A DNA stretch of 64,000 nt, taken from Bacillota bacterium. Lineage in GTDB: Bacteria; Bacillota; Clostridia; Acetivibrionales; JANLFN01. The notes beneath the pieces were generated by a model. That model ran no database searches. It had not been told where the DNA came from and saw only the letters and a program-made list of their open reading frames with translations. The DNA lies in contig JAEZTC010000007.1 in NCBI GenBank assembly GCA_023421675.1, positions 1 through 64,000 of the forward strand, written 5' to 3'. Shown one piece after another: positions 35,596-44,721 of the stretch; position 1 is the first letter of the stretch; each line of letters starts with the position of its first letter. Position numbers and translations under genes: made by a program.

Positions 35596-36018
35596 CTAAA
35601 CCTTATTTGCAGATAAGTTGAGTATATCAGTTAACCTTTTAAAATCCTTTTTAAGGTAGAGATAACCTATTAGTGCTTCAAAACCTGTAGCATATTTATA
35701 TTCTATAGGATCTGCGTTTTTAGGTATTGTGCCTGATTTGGCGTTTCTTCCCCTTTTAACTATATCAAGCTCATCCTGACTGAGGCTGTCAGTTATACGG
35801 TGTATGATATCTGACTGAGCCTTGGCCTTAACATATTCTACCGATTGCTTGTGAAGCTTGTGAACAGATACATTGCCTTCTTTTTTTATCAGCAGAGTCC
35901 TGATATAAACGTCAAAAACAGAATCACCTATATAAGCCAGAACCAGTGGTGAAAGCTGCAGAATCTCAATATCGCTGAAAGTAACTTCCCCTTGCAGTGC
36001 ACTAAAAAAATCTTCCAT
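35596..36018 (-). CDS. mrnC: Mini-ribonuclease III
   Basis: 140 aa. RNase III catalytic domain without dsRBD: LSPLVLAYIGDSVFDVYIRT (acidic signature), RNAKSGTIPK, YKYATGFEALIGYLYL. It matures 23S rRNA ends in Bacillus. It lies 30 bp after cysS, the conserved position. Confidence 0.94.
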   Translation of the reverse strand: MEDFFSALQGEVTFSDIEILQLSPLVLAYIGDSVFDVYIRTLLIKKEGNVSVHKLHKQSVEYVKAKAQSDIIHRITDSLSQDELDIVKRGRNAKSGTIPKNADPIEYKYATGFEALIGYLYLKKDFKRLTDILNLSANKV

Positions 36019-36048
36019 AATATATTGCTACCAAACCTTTGTTTTATT

Positions 36049-37437
36049 TTACAGCTTCTTTACTTTAACCCCTTCAGGGCTGTCCTCTAGTACGTATCCC
36101 AATTCCTTGAGCTTATCCCTGATGGCATCGGCTTCCTTCCAGTTCTTATCCTTTCTTGCCTGCTGCCTTTTATCAACCAGCTCTTTTATTTCTGCAGAAA
36201 CCTCTTCATCCTGCTGCTTTGACTTTTCACAGTCCTCCATATTAAGACCGGTTATTTTGTCCATTTCAAGAAGCAGTTCATAAAGCTGTCTGGAACTTTT
36301 ACCATACCTTATAACATTCCAGATGATACCCAAAGCTTTGGGAATATTAAGGTCATCATTTATTGAATTTTCAAACTCCGTTTTAAAGGATTCCACAACT
36401 TCCTTCTCAATAATGTCGGTGCCATTCTTGTGGGCAAGAACACCCTCAAGAAGCCTGTCATAAGAAACCTTCGCAGCTTTTATGGCGTCCCAGGTGAAGT
36501 TCAGCTTGTTGCGATAATGTGCGTTAAGGCAGAAATACCTGAAAACTACCGGTTCAATGCCATTTTTCCTTAGATCATCTATTGTATAAGTGTTGCCAAG
36601 ACTTTTTGACATTTTACCATTATTAACAAGCAAGAATTCTCCATGCATCCAGTGTTTAACAGCAGGCTTACCAAGCAGAGCTTCCGACTGTGCAATTTCA
36701 TTTTCATGGTGAACAGGAATGTGGTCCACACCGCCTGTATGAATGTCAAATTCATCTCCAAGGTACTTCCTGCCCATTGCAGAACATTCAATGTGCCATC
36801 CGGGATAACCCATTCCCCAAGGGCTTGGCCACTGCATTATGTGCTCTTTCGGAGCCTTTTTCCATAGAGCGAAATCCTGGGGATTCCTTTTTTCCTCATT
36901 GACTTCAACTCTTGCTCCAGCAATCTGTGATTCCAAATCCAGTCTTGAAAGCTTTCCGTAGCCCTTAAATTTACTTATATCAAAATAGATACCGTCACTG
37001 GTCTCATAACCATAGCCCTTTTCAATAAGGCCCTGTACAAAGTCTATCATTTCCTGTATGTGTTCTGTAGCCTTTGGAACAACTTCCGGTATTTCCACAT
37101 TCAAAGCTTTTATATCTCTGAAAAAAATATCGGTATAATAAGCTGCAATTTCCCACGGAGTCCTGTTTTGCTGTTTTGCAGTCTTCATCATCTTGTCTTC
37201 GCCCTCATCAGAATCTGATACAAGATGTCCTACGTCAGTTATGTTCATTACATGCTTTATTTTAATATCGTTATACTTTAGTACTCTTCTTAAAACATCC
37301 ATAAAAACATAGGTCCTGAGGTTGCCAACATGAGCATAGTTATAAACAGTTGGTCCGCAGGAGTATATCCTTGCTTCGTTTCCTTCCAAAGGTTTAAACT
37401 CTTCTTTTTTTCTTGTAAGTGTATTATAAAGTTTCAA
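36049..37437 (-). CDS. cysS: Cysteinyl-tRNA synthetase
   Basis: 462 aa, TTG start after GGGAGGATATAGAA. It has CGPTVYNYAHVGNLRTY (HIGH and first zinc Cys), GWHIECSAMG (zinc ligands), GKMSKSLGN (KMSKS). The C-terminal anticodon-binding region and LRKNGIE / KWEADAIRD-like helices are present. It charges tRNA-Cys. Transcription likely starts at the Cys T-box ahead of cysE. Confidence 0.97.
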   Translation of the reverse strand: MKLYNTLTRKKEEFKPLEGNEARIYSCGPTVYNYAHVGNLRTYVFMDVLRRVLKYNDIKIKHVMNITDVGHLVSDSDEGEDKMMKTAKQQNRTPWEIAAYYTDIFFRDIKALNVEIPEVVPKATEHIQEMIDFVQGLIEKGYGYETSDGIYFDISKFKGYGKLSRLDLESQIAGARVEVNEEKRNPQDFALWKKAPKEHIMQWPSPWGMGYPGWHIECSAMGRKYLGDEFDIHTGGVDHIPVHHENEIAQSEALLGKPAVKHWMHGEFLLVNNGKMSKSLGNTYTIDDLRKNGIEPVVFRYFCLNAHYRNKLNFTWDAIKAAKVSYDRLLEGVLAHKNGTDIIEKEVVESFKTEFENSINDDLNIPKALGIIWNVIRYGKSSRQLYELLLEMDKITGLNMEDCEKSKQQDEEVSAEIKELVDKRQQARKDKNWKEADAIRDKLKELGYVLEDSPEGVKVKKL

Positions 37438-37450
37438 TTCTATATCCTCC

Positions 37451-38161
37451 CTATTTTACTTCTTTATCGTGCTGTTTCTCTATTAAAGTTTCGTATACAG
37501 TCTTCCTCAATTTATTATCAATATCAGCATTTTCAGATTTGTTAAGCGACTTTTCCATACGTTCTATTCTTGCAAGCAGCCTGCACAATTCCTGGGAAAC
37601 AGGGTCTCCTGTGTGCACCTGGTCAAGCTCAAGTGAAGGAGCAACCTTGGCATTTCCTATTTTTACAACCCTGCCGGGTACCCCGACAACCGTCGCATTT
37701 GGCTCAACTTCGTTAAGTATAACCGCATTAGCCCCAATTCTTGAATTATCGCCTACCTTGAAAGGCCCAAGTATTTTAGCACCTGCACTAATCAATACAT
37801 TATTGCCTATTGTAGGATGTCTCTTGCCAGTATCCTTGCCGGTACCGCCCAGGGTGGCACCGTGGTAAATTGTACAGTTATCCCCTATCTCAGCGGTTTC
37901 ACCTACTACAATACCCATTCCGTGGTCAATAAAAAGGCCTTTTCCTATTTTAGCCCCAGGATGGATTTCTACACCAGTAAAAAATCTTCCTGTTTGGGAT
38001 ACAAATCTTGCAAGGAAAAACCTCTTCTTCGTGTACAGCCAGTGTGACAACCGATAGAAAACAAGAGCATGAAAGCCCGAATAAAGCATTATTACTTCAA
38101 AGGTGCTTTTAGCTGCAGGGTCACGCTTTGCAATTGATCTAGCATCTTCCAATAAGCCCAT
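37451..38161 (-). CDS. cysE: Serine O-acetyltransferase
   Basis: 236 aa. An N-terminal helical domain precedes a left-handed beta-helix of hexapeptide repeats: [59 protein letters not shown]. It forms O-acetyl-L-serine, the carbon skeleton for cysteine. It is the first gene after the T-box, so the supply of cysteine and its charging are regulated together. Confidence 0.96.
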   Translation of the reverse strand: MGLLEDARSIAKRDPAAKSTFEVIMLYSGFHALVFYRLSHWLYTKKRFFLARFVSQTGRFFTGVEIHPGAKIGKGLFIDHGMGIVVGETAEIGDNCTIYHGATLGGTGKDTGKRHPTIGNNVLISAGAKILGPFKVGDNSRIGANAVILNEVEPNATVVGVPGRVVKIGNAKVAPSLELDQVHTGDPVSQELCRLLARIERMEKSLNKSENADIDNKLRKTVYETLIEKQHDKEVK

Positions 38162-38235
38162 TCCAAATTCCCCACTTAATCAAATTTATATCTGCTTCTA
38201 TTATAATTATATCCCCAAAGCAATTTCATAATAAC

Positions 38236-38462
38236 AAAAAACCCGCTCAATACAACCGTATAGAGGCGGGGTTATCGCGGTTCCACTCTAATTAAAACTA
38301 AAACCTTCTCATCTGCATAACGGTGCTTCTCCGTGAAAACCTAGACATAAAAGCTTCAGTTTTCAAACTCAGCGGCGCACTTTCACCAAACATTGACCCA
38401 GAATGGCTTTCAGCCTGCGACCATTCTTCTCTTAGAGTTTATTCAGGTACTCTGCCGCTTCA
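38236..38462 (-). promoter_or_regulatory. T-box riboswitch, cysteine-specific
   Basis: Read on the minus strand. Stem I starts GCGGCAGAGTACC and closes with GCCGC. The specifier loop carries TGC (38377-38379), a Cys codon. The T-box AGAGTGGAACCGCG lies at 38276-38289. The terminator is CCCGCC...GGCGGG-type pairing around 38240-38270 with a run of T at 38236-38240. Uncharged tRNA-Cys should favour the antiterminator and switch on cysE-cysS. Confidence 0.95.
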
Positions 38463-38521
38463 TTGTTTTTGACATTATAATATTGATTTTAACAAATATG
38501 CAGACTAAAGTAAATATCATC

Positions 38522-38548
38522 AGTTTACAGTGTACAATTTACAGTTAA
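38522..38548. repeat. Short dispersed repeat, second copy (inverted)
   Basis: GTTTACAGTGTACAATTTAC followed by AGTTAAA is the reverse complement of part of 31955-32004. Confidence 0.5.
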
Positions 38549-38680
38549 AGGCAAAGACAGTTTATGATTAAAAAACAGAGAAACAGTTTATAGTTCAATT
38601 AACAGAATTGAGAAGTAAGAATACAGGTTAAAAAAAGGTATAAATTAAAATAAAGGGGCGGTCTAGCCGCCCCCGTTACT

Positions 38681-39595
38681 TCAGCAGTCATCATGATGAT
38701 GGTGATCTATCCCCAGCATCTGTGCTTCAGCTTCAAGTGCTCCAGGGAAATCCATCATTTGTGGCGGGAAAAATTCTTCAACAGGGAATTCAATTGTATC
38801 AAACAGTTCGCAAGGATTTTCTTCTGTTGCAGCTATGCATTCCTTGTTAGGTACACAGTAATTAAATGCAGGAATTACAAGCTGTACGAGTCTTACCAGT
38901 TTGATTATAGAGAATAATCCTATTGTAGCAACAACTCTCTTTCTTATTGATTCAATATCCTCGATTATGTCATCAAGGAAACGTACTTCAGTGTCTTCAA
39001 GTGCATCTACTACTGACTTCGGCATATTTTCAACCCTTGAATCATCAAAGAATTTATCAAGGATGTCTTCAATTTTTGCACTAAGGCAGATAGGTTCTGC
39101 AACTTCAATCTTAGCTGTCGGAAGATTATCCTGTTGTACGTTTGTCTTTTTTCCTTCCTCATTTTCATGAGTTTTGAATATCTTAACATTTCCTTCTGAA
39201 CCAAAAAGGATTACCTTTTTGTCAAATACAACAACACCATTTCTCGGAACTATTGTTGTCCCTCCTGGTCCACATCCTCCCGGAAGGAAGAAATCAAGGG
39301 TTACCCTTATAAAGTATTTTATATCTACTGTGAAAAAGCCTCTCTTGAAAGGTACAGGTTCGATATCAGCATAGACATCAATAACCTCGGCTCTTCTACA
39401 TTTGACATTTATTGCCTTGTTTATTATACAGCGGTTTTCCCTTGTATTTTTTAAGTGAACCCTGGCATTTTCAATACAATCCTTTTCTCTGCATGAGTCA
39501 AATATTTTTTCGGTCTGTATACATACAGCTTCTCTTAATTTGCACAGATCCTTTTCACAAATAGGACCCGGAACTACTTCATGCTCGTGGCCCAT
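38681..39595 (-). CDS. Conserved-looking Cys-rich protein of unknown function
   Basis: 304 aa, ATG after AAAGGAGTTGTAAAC. No signal peptide. The N-terminal 60 residues hold seven Cys in pairs (ICEKDLCKLREAVC, DSCREKDC), followed by a beta-rich domain (RRAEVIDVYADIEPVPFKRG, TVDIKYFIRVTLDFF). A helical part leads to a His-rich end, GIDHHHHDDC, that could bind metal. The domain with DIEPVPFKRGFF resembles proteins found only in spore formers, so a spore-coat role is possible, but I do not recognise a named family. It is divergent from the propeller protein at 39822. Confidence 0.7.
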   Translation of the reverse strand: MGHEHEVVPGPICEKDLCKLREAVCIQTEKIFDSCREKDCIENARVHLKNTRENRCIINKAINVKCRRAEVIDVYADIEPVPFKRGFFTVDIKYFIRVTLDFFLPGGCGPGGTTIVPRNGVVVFDKKVILFGSEGNVKIFKTHENEEGKKTNVQQDNLPTAKIEVAEPICLSAKIEDILDKFFDDSRVENMPKSVVDALEDTEVRFLDDIIEDIESIRKRVVATIGLFSIIKLVRLVQLVIPAFNYCVPNKECIAATEENPCELFDTIEFPVEEFFPPQMMDFPGALEAEAQMLGIDHHHHDDC

Positions 39596-39821
39596 GTTTA
39601 CAACTCCTTTCGCCTATACCTGTTTATTACTGGATTATTTTTCTTTTCAATTACATAATATGTTTAAAACAATATATGGTGATATGTAAAATACCTAAAA
39701 AGTAAATTTATATCCGCTATGCAGCAAAAAAGGCGTTTCTGCCAGCTAAAAAAATGAGAAAAATCATAAAAACAAATTCTTTACCCGCGGCTCAATGTAT
39801 ATATTATAAAGAGGTGGTACT

Positions 39822-41279
39822 ATGTATAATATTAATAACCAGCAATTTGTTTACAAACAAAGCAGCGGTAAAGTTTTTAATTTCTACTTTGATGAAAAGC
39901 TCGGGCTGTGCTACAGTAATTTATCAAAAAGAAATACCTGGGGAGAGCCTGTAGTTCTCCAAAAAAATATACATAATAATTTTTTTATGGAAATGGATCA
40001 CGGAGATAATTTTCATATAATCTATCAGGATTTATCAGGCAATATATTTTATTCGCACATGTCTTCCGGCGGGAACATAAAGACAATTCCCGTACTGGGA
40101 AGCAAGTCGGTATCCGCTTACAATAAATATTTCTCCGTTGTTCCCATCAAGGAAGCAGTACACTTTTTCTACATTCTCAAGCACAATGATTCGCTGATGC
40201 TTGTACACCAGATACTAGCCGGAGGAAAGGCCGAAAATCCCAAGGTAATTGATTATGTTTATGAAAACATCCGGCCTTATTCGGTATCCGAGGATAATCA
40301 GGGCAACATTTATACATTTTATCAATCCTCCGACAACAAGTTTTATCAATTAGGCTATAAAAAATATACTGCAATTCAAAGATTCTGGGGAGAGTTTATA
40401 CCAATAACACATACAAATGCCGACAATGAGTTTCCATGGACAATAATAGATGAAAAAAACACAATACATCTTTGCTATCAAAGATGCAGCAGCAAGCAAT
40501 ATGAGCTTGTATACCAGCAGAAAGTCCCTGACAGGAACATTTGGAGTGACGAGAAAACAATACACACATCTTCATACCCGTTTCATGAAGCCTCTATAGC
40601 ATATATAGCAAGCAAGCTCACAATATTCTGGGTTCGGGATGATGTTATTTTTTACAGCAGTTCTAATGATTACGGCAGCTCCTGGTCAAAACCCTCAAAG
40701 CATAACAGCTTTACAGCCGGGAGGCAGCTTATGTGCGCAAGATTCAAAACAAATGCACCTGCGGAATATGATCAGGTAACAGCCACAAGACTTCCGGGAA
40801 GCTTTCTTAATGGACTAAAGCTTGCTTTTTATACCTCAATAAGCGATTATGAACGTTCAAATCTTTCAGCTGAAGAGCTTAAAAATATGATTGTTGACAG
40901 TTTGAAGCTTTTAAGAGCAAGCATAGATGAACTTCGAGATTCGGATAATTCAATTATTGAAAGCAATTCAAAGCTCTCTGCGTCTATACAGTCTCTTGAA
41001 AGAGATTTTGTAAAATACACAGTAAGAGCAGGTAGCATTGAAAGTGAACTAAAACAGTTCAAGCAAAGGCTTGAGAAATTTGATGAATATAAGGATCTGC
41101 TTGAAGAATTAAGAATGCAAAAAAACAATATAAAACCTTTAAAAGATGACTCGTCATCAGTTGATATGATGCCTGTAATAGTAGAAAATCTGCCACCAGT
41201 GCAGCAAGAGCATCATCAGGGCTTTAAAACATATGTTATTGACGGGAATTCTAAAACAATGGAAAAAACGGAAGATTGA
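39822..41279 (+). CDS. Beta-propeller-like protein with C-terminal coiled coil
   Basis: 485 aa, ATG after GAGGTGGTACT. No signal peptide. Residues about 1-320 show six repeats of the form (hydrophobic)YS-x(3-5)-W or YQ-x-W, for example CYSNLSKRNTWGEPV, VYQQKVPDRNIWSDEKTI and FYSSSNDYGSSWSKP. These are sialidase/BNR-like blades. Residues about 345-440 are a long heptad coiled coil (SIESELKQFKQRLEKF). The whole is likely a structural or adaptor protein, perhaps of the spore, but no family is named. Confidence 0.7.
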   Translation: MYNINNQQFVYKQSSGKVFNFYFDEKLGLCYSNLSKRNTWGEPVVLQKNIHNNFFMEMDHGDNFHIIYQDLSGNIFYSHMSSGGNIKTIPVLGSKSVSAYNKYFSVVPIKEAVHFFYILKHNDSLMLVHQILAGGKAENPKVIDYVYENIRPYSVSEDNQGNIYTFYQSSDNKFYQLGYKKYTAIQRFWGEFIPITHTNADNEFPWTIIDEKNTIHLCYQRCSSKQYELVYQQKVPDRNIWSDEKTIHTSSYPFHEASIAYIASKLTIFWVRDDVIFYSSSNDYGSSWSKPSKHNSFTAGRQLMCARFKTNAPAEYDQVTATRLPGSFLNGLKLAFYTSISDYERSNLSAEELKNMIVDSLKLLRASIDELRDSDNSIIESNSKLSASIQSLERDFVKYTVRAGSIESELKQFKQRLEKFDEYKDLLEELRMQKNNIKPLKDDSSSVDMMPVIVENLPPVQQEHHQGFKTYVIDGNSKTMEKTED

Positions 41280-41300
41280 AAAGGTATAAATCAAAAAACA

Positions 41301-41359
41301 AAAACAGAGAATTGTTCCATGCCTTAATGTATAAGAAACGGAACTATTCTCTGTTTTTC
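41301..41359. terminator. Bidirectional terminator between the propeller gene and RNA copy 2
   Basis: AAACAGAGAATTGTTCC / GGAACTATTCTCTGTTTTT with a long loop; A and T runs on both flanks allow use from either side. Confidence 0.8.
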
Positions 41360-41379
41360 TGATTATTTACTTCAACTTA

Positions 41380-41600
41380 TATAGTTGACCCAAAATGGCG
41401 TTTCCCTATATTTTGACACCTAGCCTAAGCTAGGTGGGTGTCCTGTTGAAACCGGTTGCCTTCCTCCGCCGTTGCACTGCAAGGCAGTGTCGGAATTAAC
41501 CTGAGGCCTGACATTATGTTTCAAACGCAAACTCCCTTATGTTCGATGTAGGTTCAAAATAATAGGTTTTTCGACTCATTTCAGGCTCACAACTTATCGT
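41380..41600 (-). ncRNA. Structured noncoding RNA, copy 2 (raiA-motif-like candidate)
   Basis: Reverse-strand partner of the RNA at 13.85 kb. The closing helix is CCTGAAATG (41577-41585) with CATTTTGGG (41389-41397), extended outwards by AGTTG / CAACT. The inner TTGAACC / GGTTTCAA helix, the CACTGC / GCAGTG hairpin inside CCG...CGG, and the ACCTAGC / GCTAGGT hairpin are all kept, though several bases differ from copy 1. Shared single-strand blocks include GAACCTACA, ATAAGGGAGT and TGCAACGGC. Promoter -10 ATTATA (minus TATAAT) at 41607-41612. No coding potential. Confidence 0.8.
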
Positions 41601-41606
41601 AGTTTT

Positions 41607-41635
41607 ATTATAGCATTGTAATCATACTTTTAACA
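41607..41635 (-). promoter_or_regulatory. Promoter of structured RNA copy 2
   Basis: TATAAT on the minus strand at 41607-41612, with a weak -35 (TGTTAA) 17 bp upstream. The spacing from -10 to the RNA core equals that of copy 1. Confidence 0.6.
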
Positions 41636-41779
41636 GTTTACTTAAGCGCCAATAATTAATATCTGCAAATCATAATTCTATTATTCTAATGAATGCTTTT
41701 AAAATCGCTGTGTAGTGACGTCTGGGCACATTTCCATTATAAGAAAACTTTAACTTATTTCAAAAATCATTTCCCAATA

Positions 41780-42040
41780 TCACGGGTAAATCTGTACATA
41801 CTTATTGCTTGTGAGCCGTGGAATTACACGGTACATTTCACGGACATAAATTTTGTTATGTATTCCTTCATTCAACACAAGTTCCTTGTATTCCTCGGGA
41901 AATTTAAGACAATAGCCGCAGCCACCCTTTGCAATCTGACATGGAGTAGATATTACTTCAAAAACATATCCTTTGCTTTCAAGCATTCTGCATAGCCTGA
42001 TAGCAAAATTACCGGAATTTAAAACAGCCAGACAATCCAT
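41780..42040 (-). CDS. DUF3343 protein (putative Se/S carrier-like)
   Basis: 86 aa from the ATG at 42040, 5 bp after GGAGG; earlier in-frame starts lie in the leader hairpin. It begins MDCLAVLNSGNFAIRL and carries ISTPCQIAKGGCGYCLKF with three Cys in a loop, as in the DUF3343 family. Proteins of this kind are suggested to carry sulfur or selenium. A long structured region lies immediately upstream. Confidence 0.82.
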   Translation of the reverse strand: MDCLAVLNSGNFAIRLCRMLESKGYVFEVISTPCQIAKGGCGYCLKFPEEYKELVLNEGIHNKIYVREMYRVIPRLTSNKYVQIYP

Positions 42041-42349
42041 ATAAACCTCCATGCGCCCAGTGTGCCAAATGAATTGTCTCACTGGGCACACAAAAAGTGT
42101 TGAAACACTTTTTTATGGGGTTAAATATAATTTATTACACCTGCCATTTGTTTTGTTTCACAAAACAGGCAGATGTAAAGCTTTTCAGACTGAAGTCTTC
42201 AAGCGAGCCACCCCTCTTCTGTGGCGCCGGCGGCGCGGCGGCAGACAAGCATAAGCCGTGGGGGTAGCGCTGCTTAAAACATTTTAGTCTGCCACCAATA
42301 TATAATATTTTTGGCAGATTAAAATGTTACAAAGGAATTCAGCACAAAT
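42041..42349 (-). promoter_or_regulatory. Structured leader / intergenic hairpin array upstream of the DUF3343 gene
   Basis: About 310 bp holding at least four inverted repeats. They are GTCTGCCA-type arms at 42279-42294 and 42312-42327, TTACACCTGCC / GGCAGATGTAA at 42135-42178, a terminator-like AAAAAGTGT / ACACTTTTT at 42092-42113, and CCCAGTG / CACTGGG at 42056-42086 next to the ribosome binding site. A GC-rich block (42220-42246) stands out in this AT-rich DNA. Read towards the DUF3343 gene, the terminator and the site-masking hairpin make cis-regulation plausible. It does not fit any riboswitch class I know by eye. Confidence 0.45.
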
Positions 42350-43234
42350 TTATGTCCCAATCTTATTTTCCCTGGCATAATAGAAAAGGTACTGCTGTGC
42401 AAAGCCGGCTAATTCACCGAATTTGTCCGAGGCAAGCTCCTGAATCCTTTTCAAGCTTGTCTCCTCCTTAAAATACAATTCTTCCATCACGCGTTTAACC
42501 CAGACGTCTGTCGGAAATACATCATATTTTGTACCGCTGTATAAAAGTACGCAGTCAGCAACCTTGTTACCAACACCCGGAAGCCTGGTCAATTGTTTTC
42601 TTGCTTCATCGGAAGGAAGATTTTTAAGCGTATCAAGCTTAATTTCACCATGAATTACCTTGACAGCTGTTTCAATAATATACTTACATCTGAAGCCTGC
42701 CTTACAGGGAGTGATGTCTTCTAATGTGCAGTTAACAAGCTGGGATGGCTCAGGAAAAGAATAATAGGTTTTACTATTAAAAATAATCTTTTTACCGTAC
42801 ATCTTTGATAATTCATCCACACACCTCATTATCATGGGAATCCTGTTATTTGCAGATATAATGAAAGAAACAAGGGTTTCCCATATATCCTGCCTGAGAA
42901 TTCTTATACCATATCCGAAGTTTACAGCTTCCTTTAGTATAGGATCGTTGCCCAGCTGTTTTTTTATTTCACTATAATCCCTTCCCAAATCAAAATAATC
43001 AAACCAGAAATCCTGAAAATCCTTAATTGTAGTATTAAGTATTCTAATTCGGTCATTATCTCCGCTGATGTTTATAACCCTGCCCTTTACTACTCCTGTA
43101 TAGCTCCCCTGCTTCTGCTTTATCCATCTGAAGCACTGCCCGCATTCAAAAGTATGTTCCAGATTAAAATCCTTAATGTTTTCTATCTCAATGCCTTCAT
43201 CAGTCTCATTTATGGTATATCCTCTATAATCCAT
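42350..43234 (-). CDS. ogg: 8-oxoguanine DNA glycosylase (OGG1-like)
   Basis: 294 aa from the ATG at 43234 (AAGGGAG upstream); the frame is open for 28 codons more without signal. It has the N-terminal OGG domain (FNLEHTFECGQCFRW), then the HhH-GPD core with RLPGVGNKVADCVLL carrying the catalytic Lys and FPTDVWVKRVM carrying the Asp. It excises 8-oxoguanine and nicks the strand (bifunctional). Monocistronic as seen here. Confidence 0.93.
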   Translation of the reverse strand: MDYRGYTINETDEGIEIENIKDFNLEHTFECGQCFRWIKQKQGSYTGVVKGRVINISGDNDRIRILNTTIKDFQDFWFDYFDLGRDYSEIKKQLGNDPILKEAVNFGYGIRILRQDIWETLVSFIISANNRIPMIMRCVDELSKMYGKKIIFNSKTYYSFPEPSQLVNCTLEDITPCKAGFRCKYIIETAVKVIHGEIKLDTLKNLPSDEARKQLTRLPGVGNKVADCVLLYSGTKYDVFPTDVWVKRVMEELYFKEETSLKRIQELASDKFGELAGFAQQYLFYYARENKIGT

Positions 43235-43348
43235 CGCAATATCTCCCTTGTGCAAATATTCTAACACCCAAGTATATATTCCCACTTTTTTTCTGCTATA
43301 ATAAAAAATAATCAACATTCAAGAAAATTTTAAATTCCGGAGGTATCC

Positions 43349-44050
43349 ATGAAGGAAAAAATATATACAATACCTGTATCAGAAGCGTTTAAAACAGATT
43401 GTGAATGCCCAATGTGTCTTCTGGAAAGCAACCTCGAAAATGAATATATAGAATATGCACTTGGACCATCCCTTATGGAACCTGACAGCCGGGTAGAAAG
43501 CAATGAAAACGGCTTTTGCAGAAGACATTTTGAGATGCTCTTCAACAGTCAGACCAATAAATTGGGACTTGGCTTAATAATCGATACAATGATGACAGAA
43601 CAGAATAAAAAATTTAAAAAGCTTTGTGATAAAGGTATACATAAAAAATATGCTGATACTGTAGTCGAAAAGCTCCAAAAATTTGAAAAGAAATGTGTTA
43701 TATGCGATAAAATTGATTACACAATGCAGCGCTTCATAGATGTAATACTTTATCTATGGTGCAAGGAACCTGAATTTAAGGAAAGGTTCAATAGAGGCAA
43801 GGGGTTTTGCCTTATGCATCTGGCGCAGCTGGTGGAAGGTACAAAGAAATACATGAGCTCCAAAGAATCTCAAGAATTTCTAGGAATTCTGATGGATTTA
43901 CAGCTAAATAACCTTGAACGCATCCAGAGTGAAGTAAACTGGTTTACAAAAAAGTATGATTACAGGTATAATGATGAACCGTGGGGTAATTCTAAAGACG
44001 CTCTTCAAAGAAGTATACAGAAAATAGTTGGGTTTTGCTCCCTTAAATAG
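43349..44050 (+). CDS. DUF6062-type Cys-rich protein
   Basis: 233 aa, ATG after CCGGAGGTATCC. It has paired cysteines CECPMCLLE (residues 18-26), NGFCRRHFEML, KCVICDKID, and GFCLMHLAQLV. The C-x2-C / C-x2-H blocks suggest a double zinc site in a helical protein, as in DUF6062. Function unknown. It is transcribed divergently from ogg. Confidence 0.75.
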   Translation: MKEKIYTIPVSEAFKTDCECPMCLLESNLENEYIEYALGPSLMEPDSRVESNENGFCRRHFEMLFNSQTNKLGLGLIIDTMMTEQNKKFKKLCDKGIHKKYADTVVEKLQKFEKKCVICDKIDYTMQRFIDVILYLWCKEPEFKERFNRGKGFCLMHLAQLVEGTKKYMSSKESQEFLGILMDLQLNNLERIQSEVNWFTKKYDYRYNDEPWGNSKDALQRSIQKIVGFCSLK

Positions 44051-44117
44051 TGCAAACCGTTCACGGGAGGCATAATTTTGTTAGAAGAAACTTAATGTAT
44101 ACCGTATTAATGGTCTG

Positions 44118-44126
44118 TGGTATAAT
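44118..44126 (+). promoter_or_regulatory. Extended -10 promoter of the fluoride riboswitch
   Basis: TGGTATAAT; the TGn extension partly replaces a -35 box that I cannot find. It lies about 15 bp before the riboswitch. Confidence 0.6.
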
Positions 44127-44139
44127 TAATTAAACTTAA

Positions 44140-44225
44140 AGGTGATGGAGTTCACCTGAACCGCAATTAAAGTTGCTGATGACTCCTGCGAATAACTTTG
44201 AATTGTTATTTGCAGGAGTTTTTGT
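44140..44225 (+). promoter_or_regulatory. Fluoride riboswitch (crcB motif) with terminator
   Basis: The aptamer GGTGATGGAGTTCACC, GAACCGC and TGATGACTCCT fit the crcB motif, with the conserved pseudoknot and TGATG..CTCC end. The expression platform is a terminator CTCCTGC..AATAAC / GTTATT..GCAGGAG followed by TTTTTGT. Fluoride binding should prevent termination and turn on the two crcB genes that follow. Confidence 0.95.
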
Positions 44226-44280
44226 ATAAAATAAAGCTAATATTTAGGTTTAACAGTTGCAGAAGGAGTATAGGGGTATA

Positions 44281-44721
44281 ATGAAAAAATATATTTTTAT
44301 TGGGGCCGGAGGCATATTAGGAGCTATTTTAAGGTATTTGATCAAAAACACAAATATATATCAGTATCATGGAAACCTTCCTTTAAATACTTTTATTATA
44401 AATATTGCAGGCAGCTTTATACTTGCGCTTGTTTTAACAATAGCATATGAAGTAAAGGAAATAGATAATGACTTGAGACTGGGCATAGCAACAGGTTTTT
44501 TGGGCGCTTTCACTACATTTTCGACGTTATGTAAGGAGACGGTAAGCTTATTCAGTCAGGGGGACTATTTCTCTGCAATTGTATATGTTTCAACTTCAAC
44601 AATTATAGGTCTGGCAGCAGTTTATCTCGGTATGGCGCTTGCACGCCGGTCAGCCTTATGGCTGTTCAAAGCGGGCTGGAATGTGGATGCTAATTCCGAA
44701 GCGGAAGGAGAGGCAGATTAA
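44281..44721 (+). CDS. crcB: Fluoride channel CrcB/Fluc, subunit 1
   Basis: 146 aa from the ATG at 44281 (AGGGG upstream). Four membrane helices. It has the Fluc marks GGILGAILRYLI, PLNTFIINIAGSFIL (Asn and Gly in helix 2) and FLGAFTTFSTLC (Phe-box and Na+ site in helix 3). Heterodimeric or dual-topology Fluc channels export toxic fluoride. It overlaps crcB2 by one base (TAATG). Confidence 0.95.
   Translation: MKKYIFIGAGGILGAILRYLIKNTNIYQYHGNLPLNTFIINIAGSFILALVLTIAYEVKEIDNDLRLGIATGFLGAFTTFSTLCKETVSLFSQGDYFSAIVYVSTSTIIGLAAVYLGMALARRSALWLFKAGWNVDANSEAEGEAD

Noticed and set aside
37419..37868. Long open frame antisense to cysE
   Set aside because: It lies wholly opposite a well-supported gene and has no ribosome binding site; it reflects codon use of cysE.
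42041..42349. tRNA-Sec or cobalamin riboswitch in the DUF3343 leader
   Set aside because: No TTCRA T-loop, no TCA anticodon arm with a 7-nt loop, and no B12-box were found.
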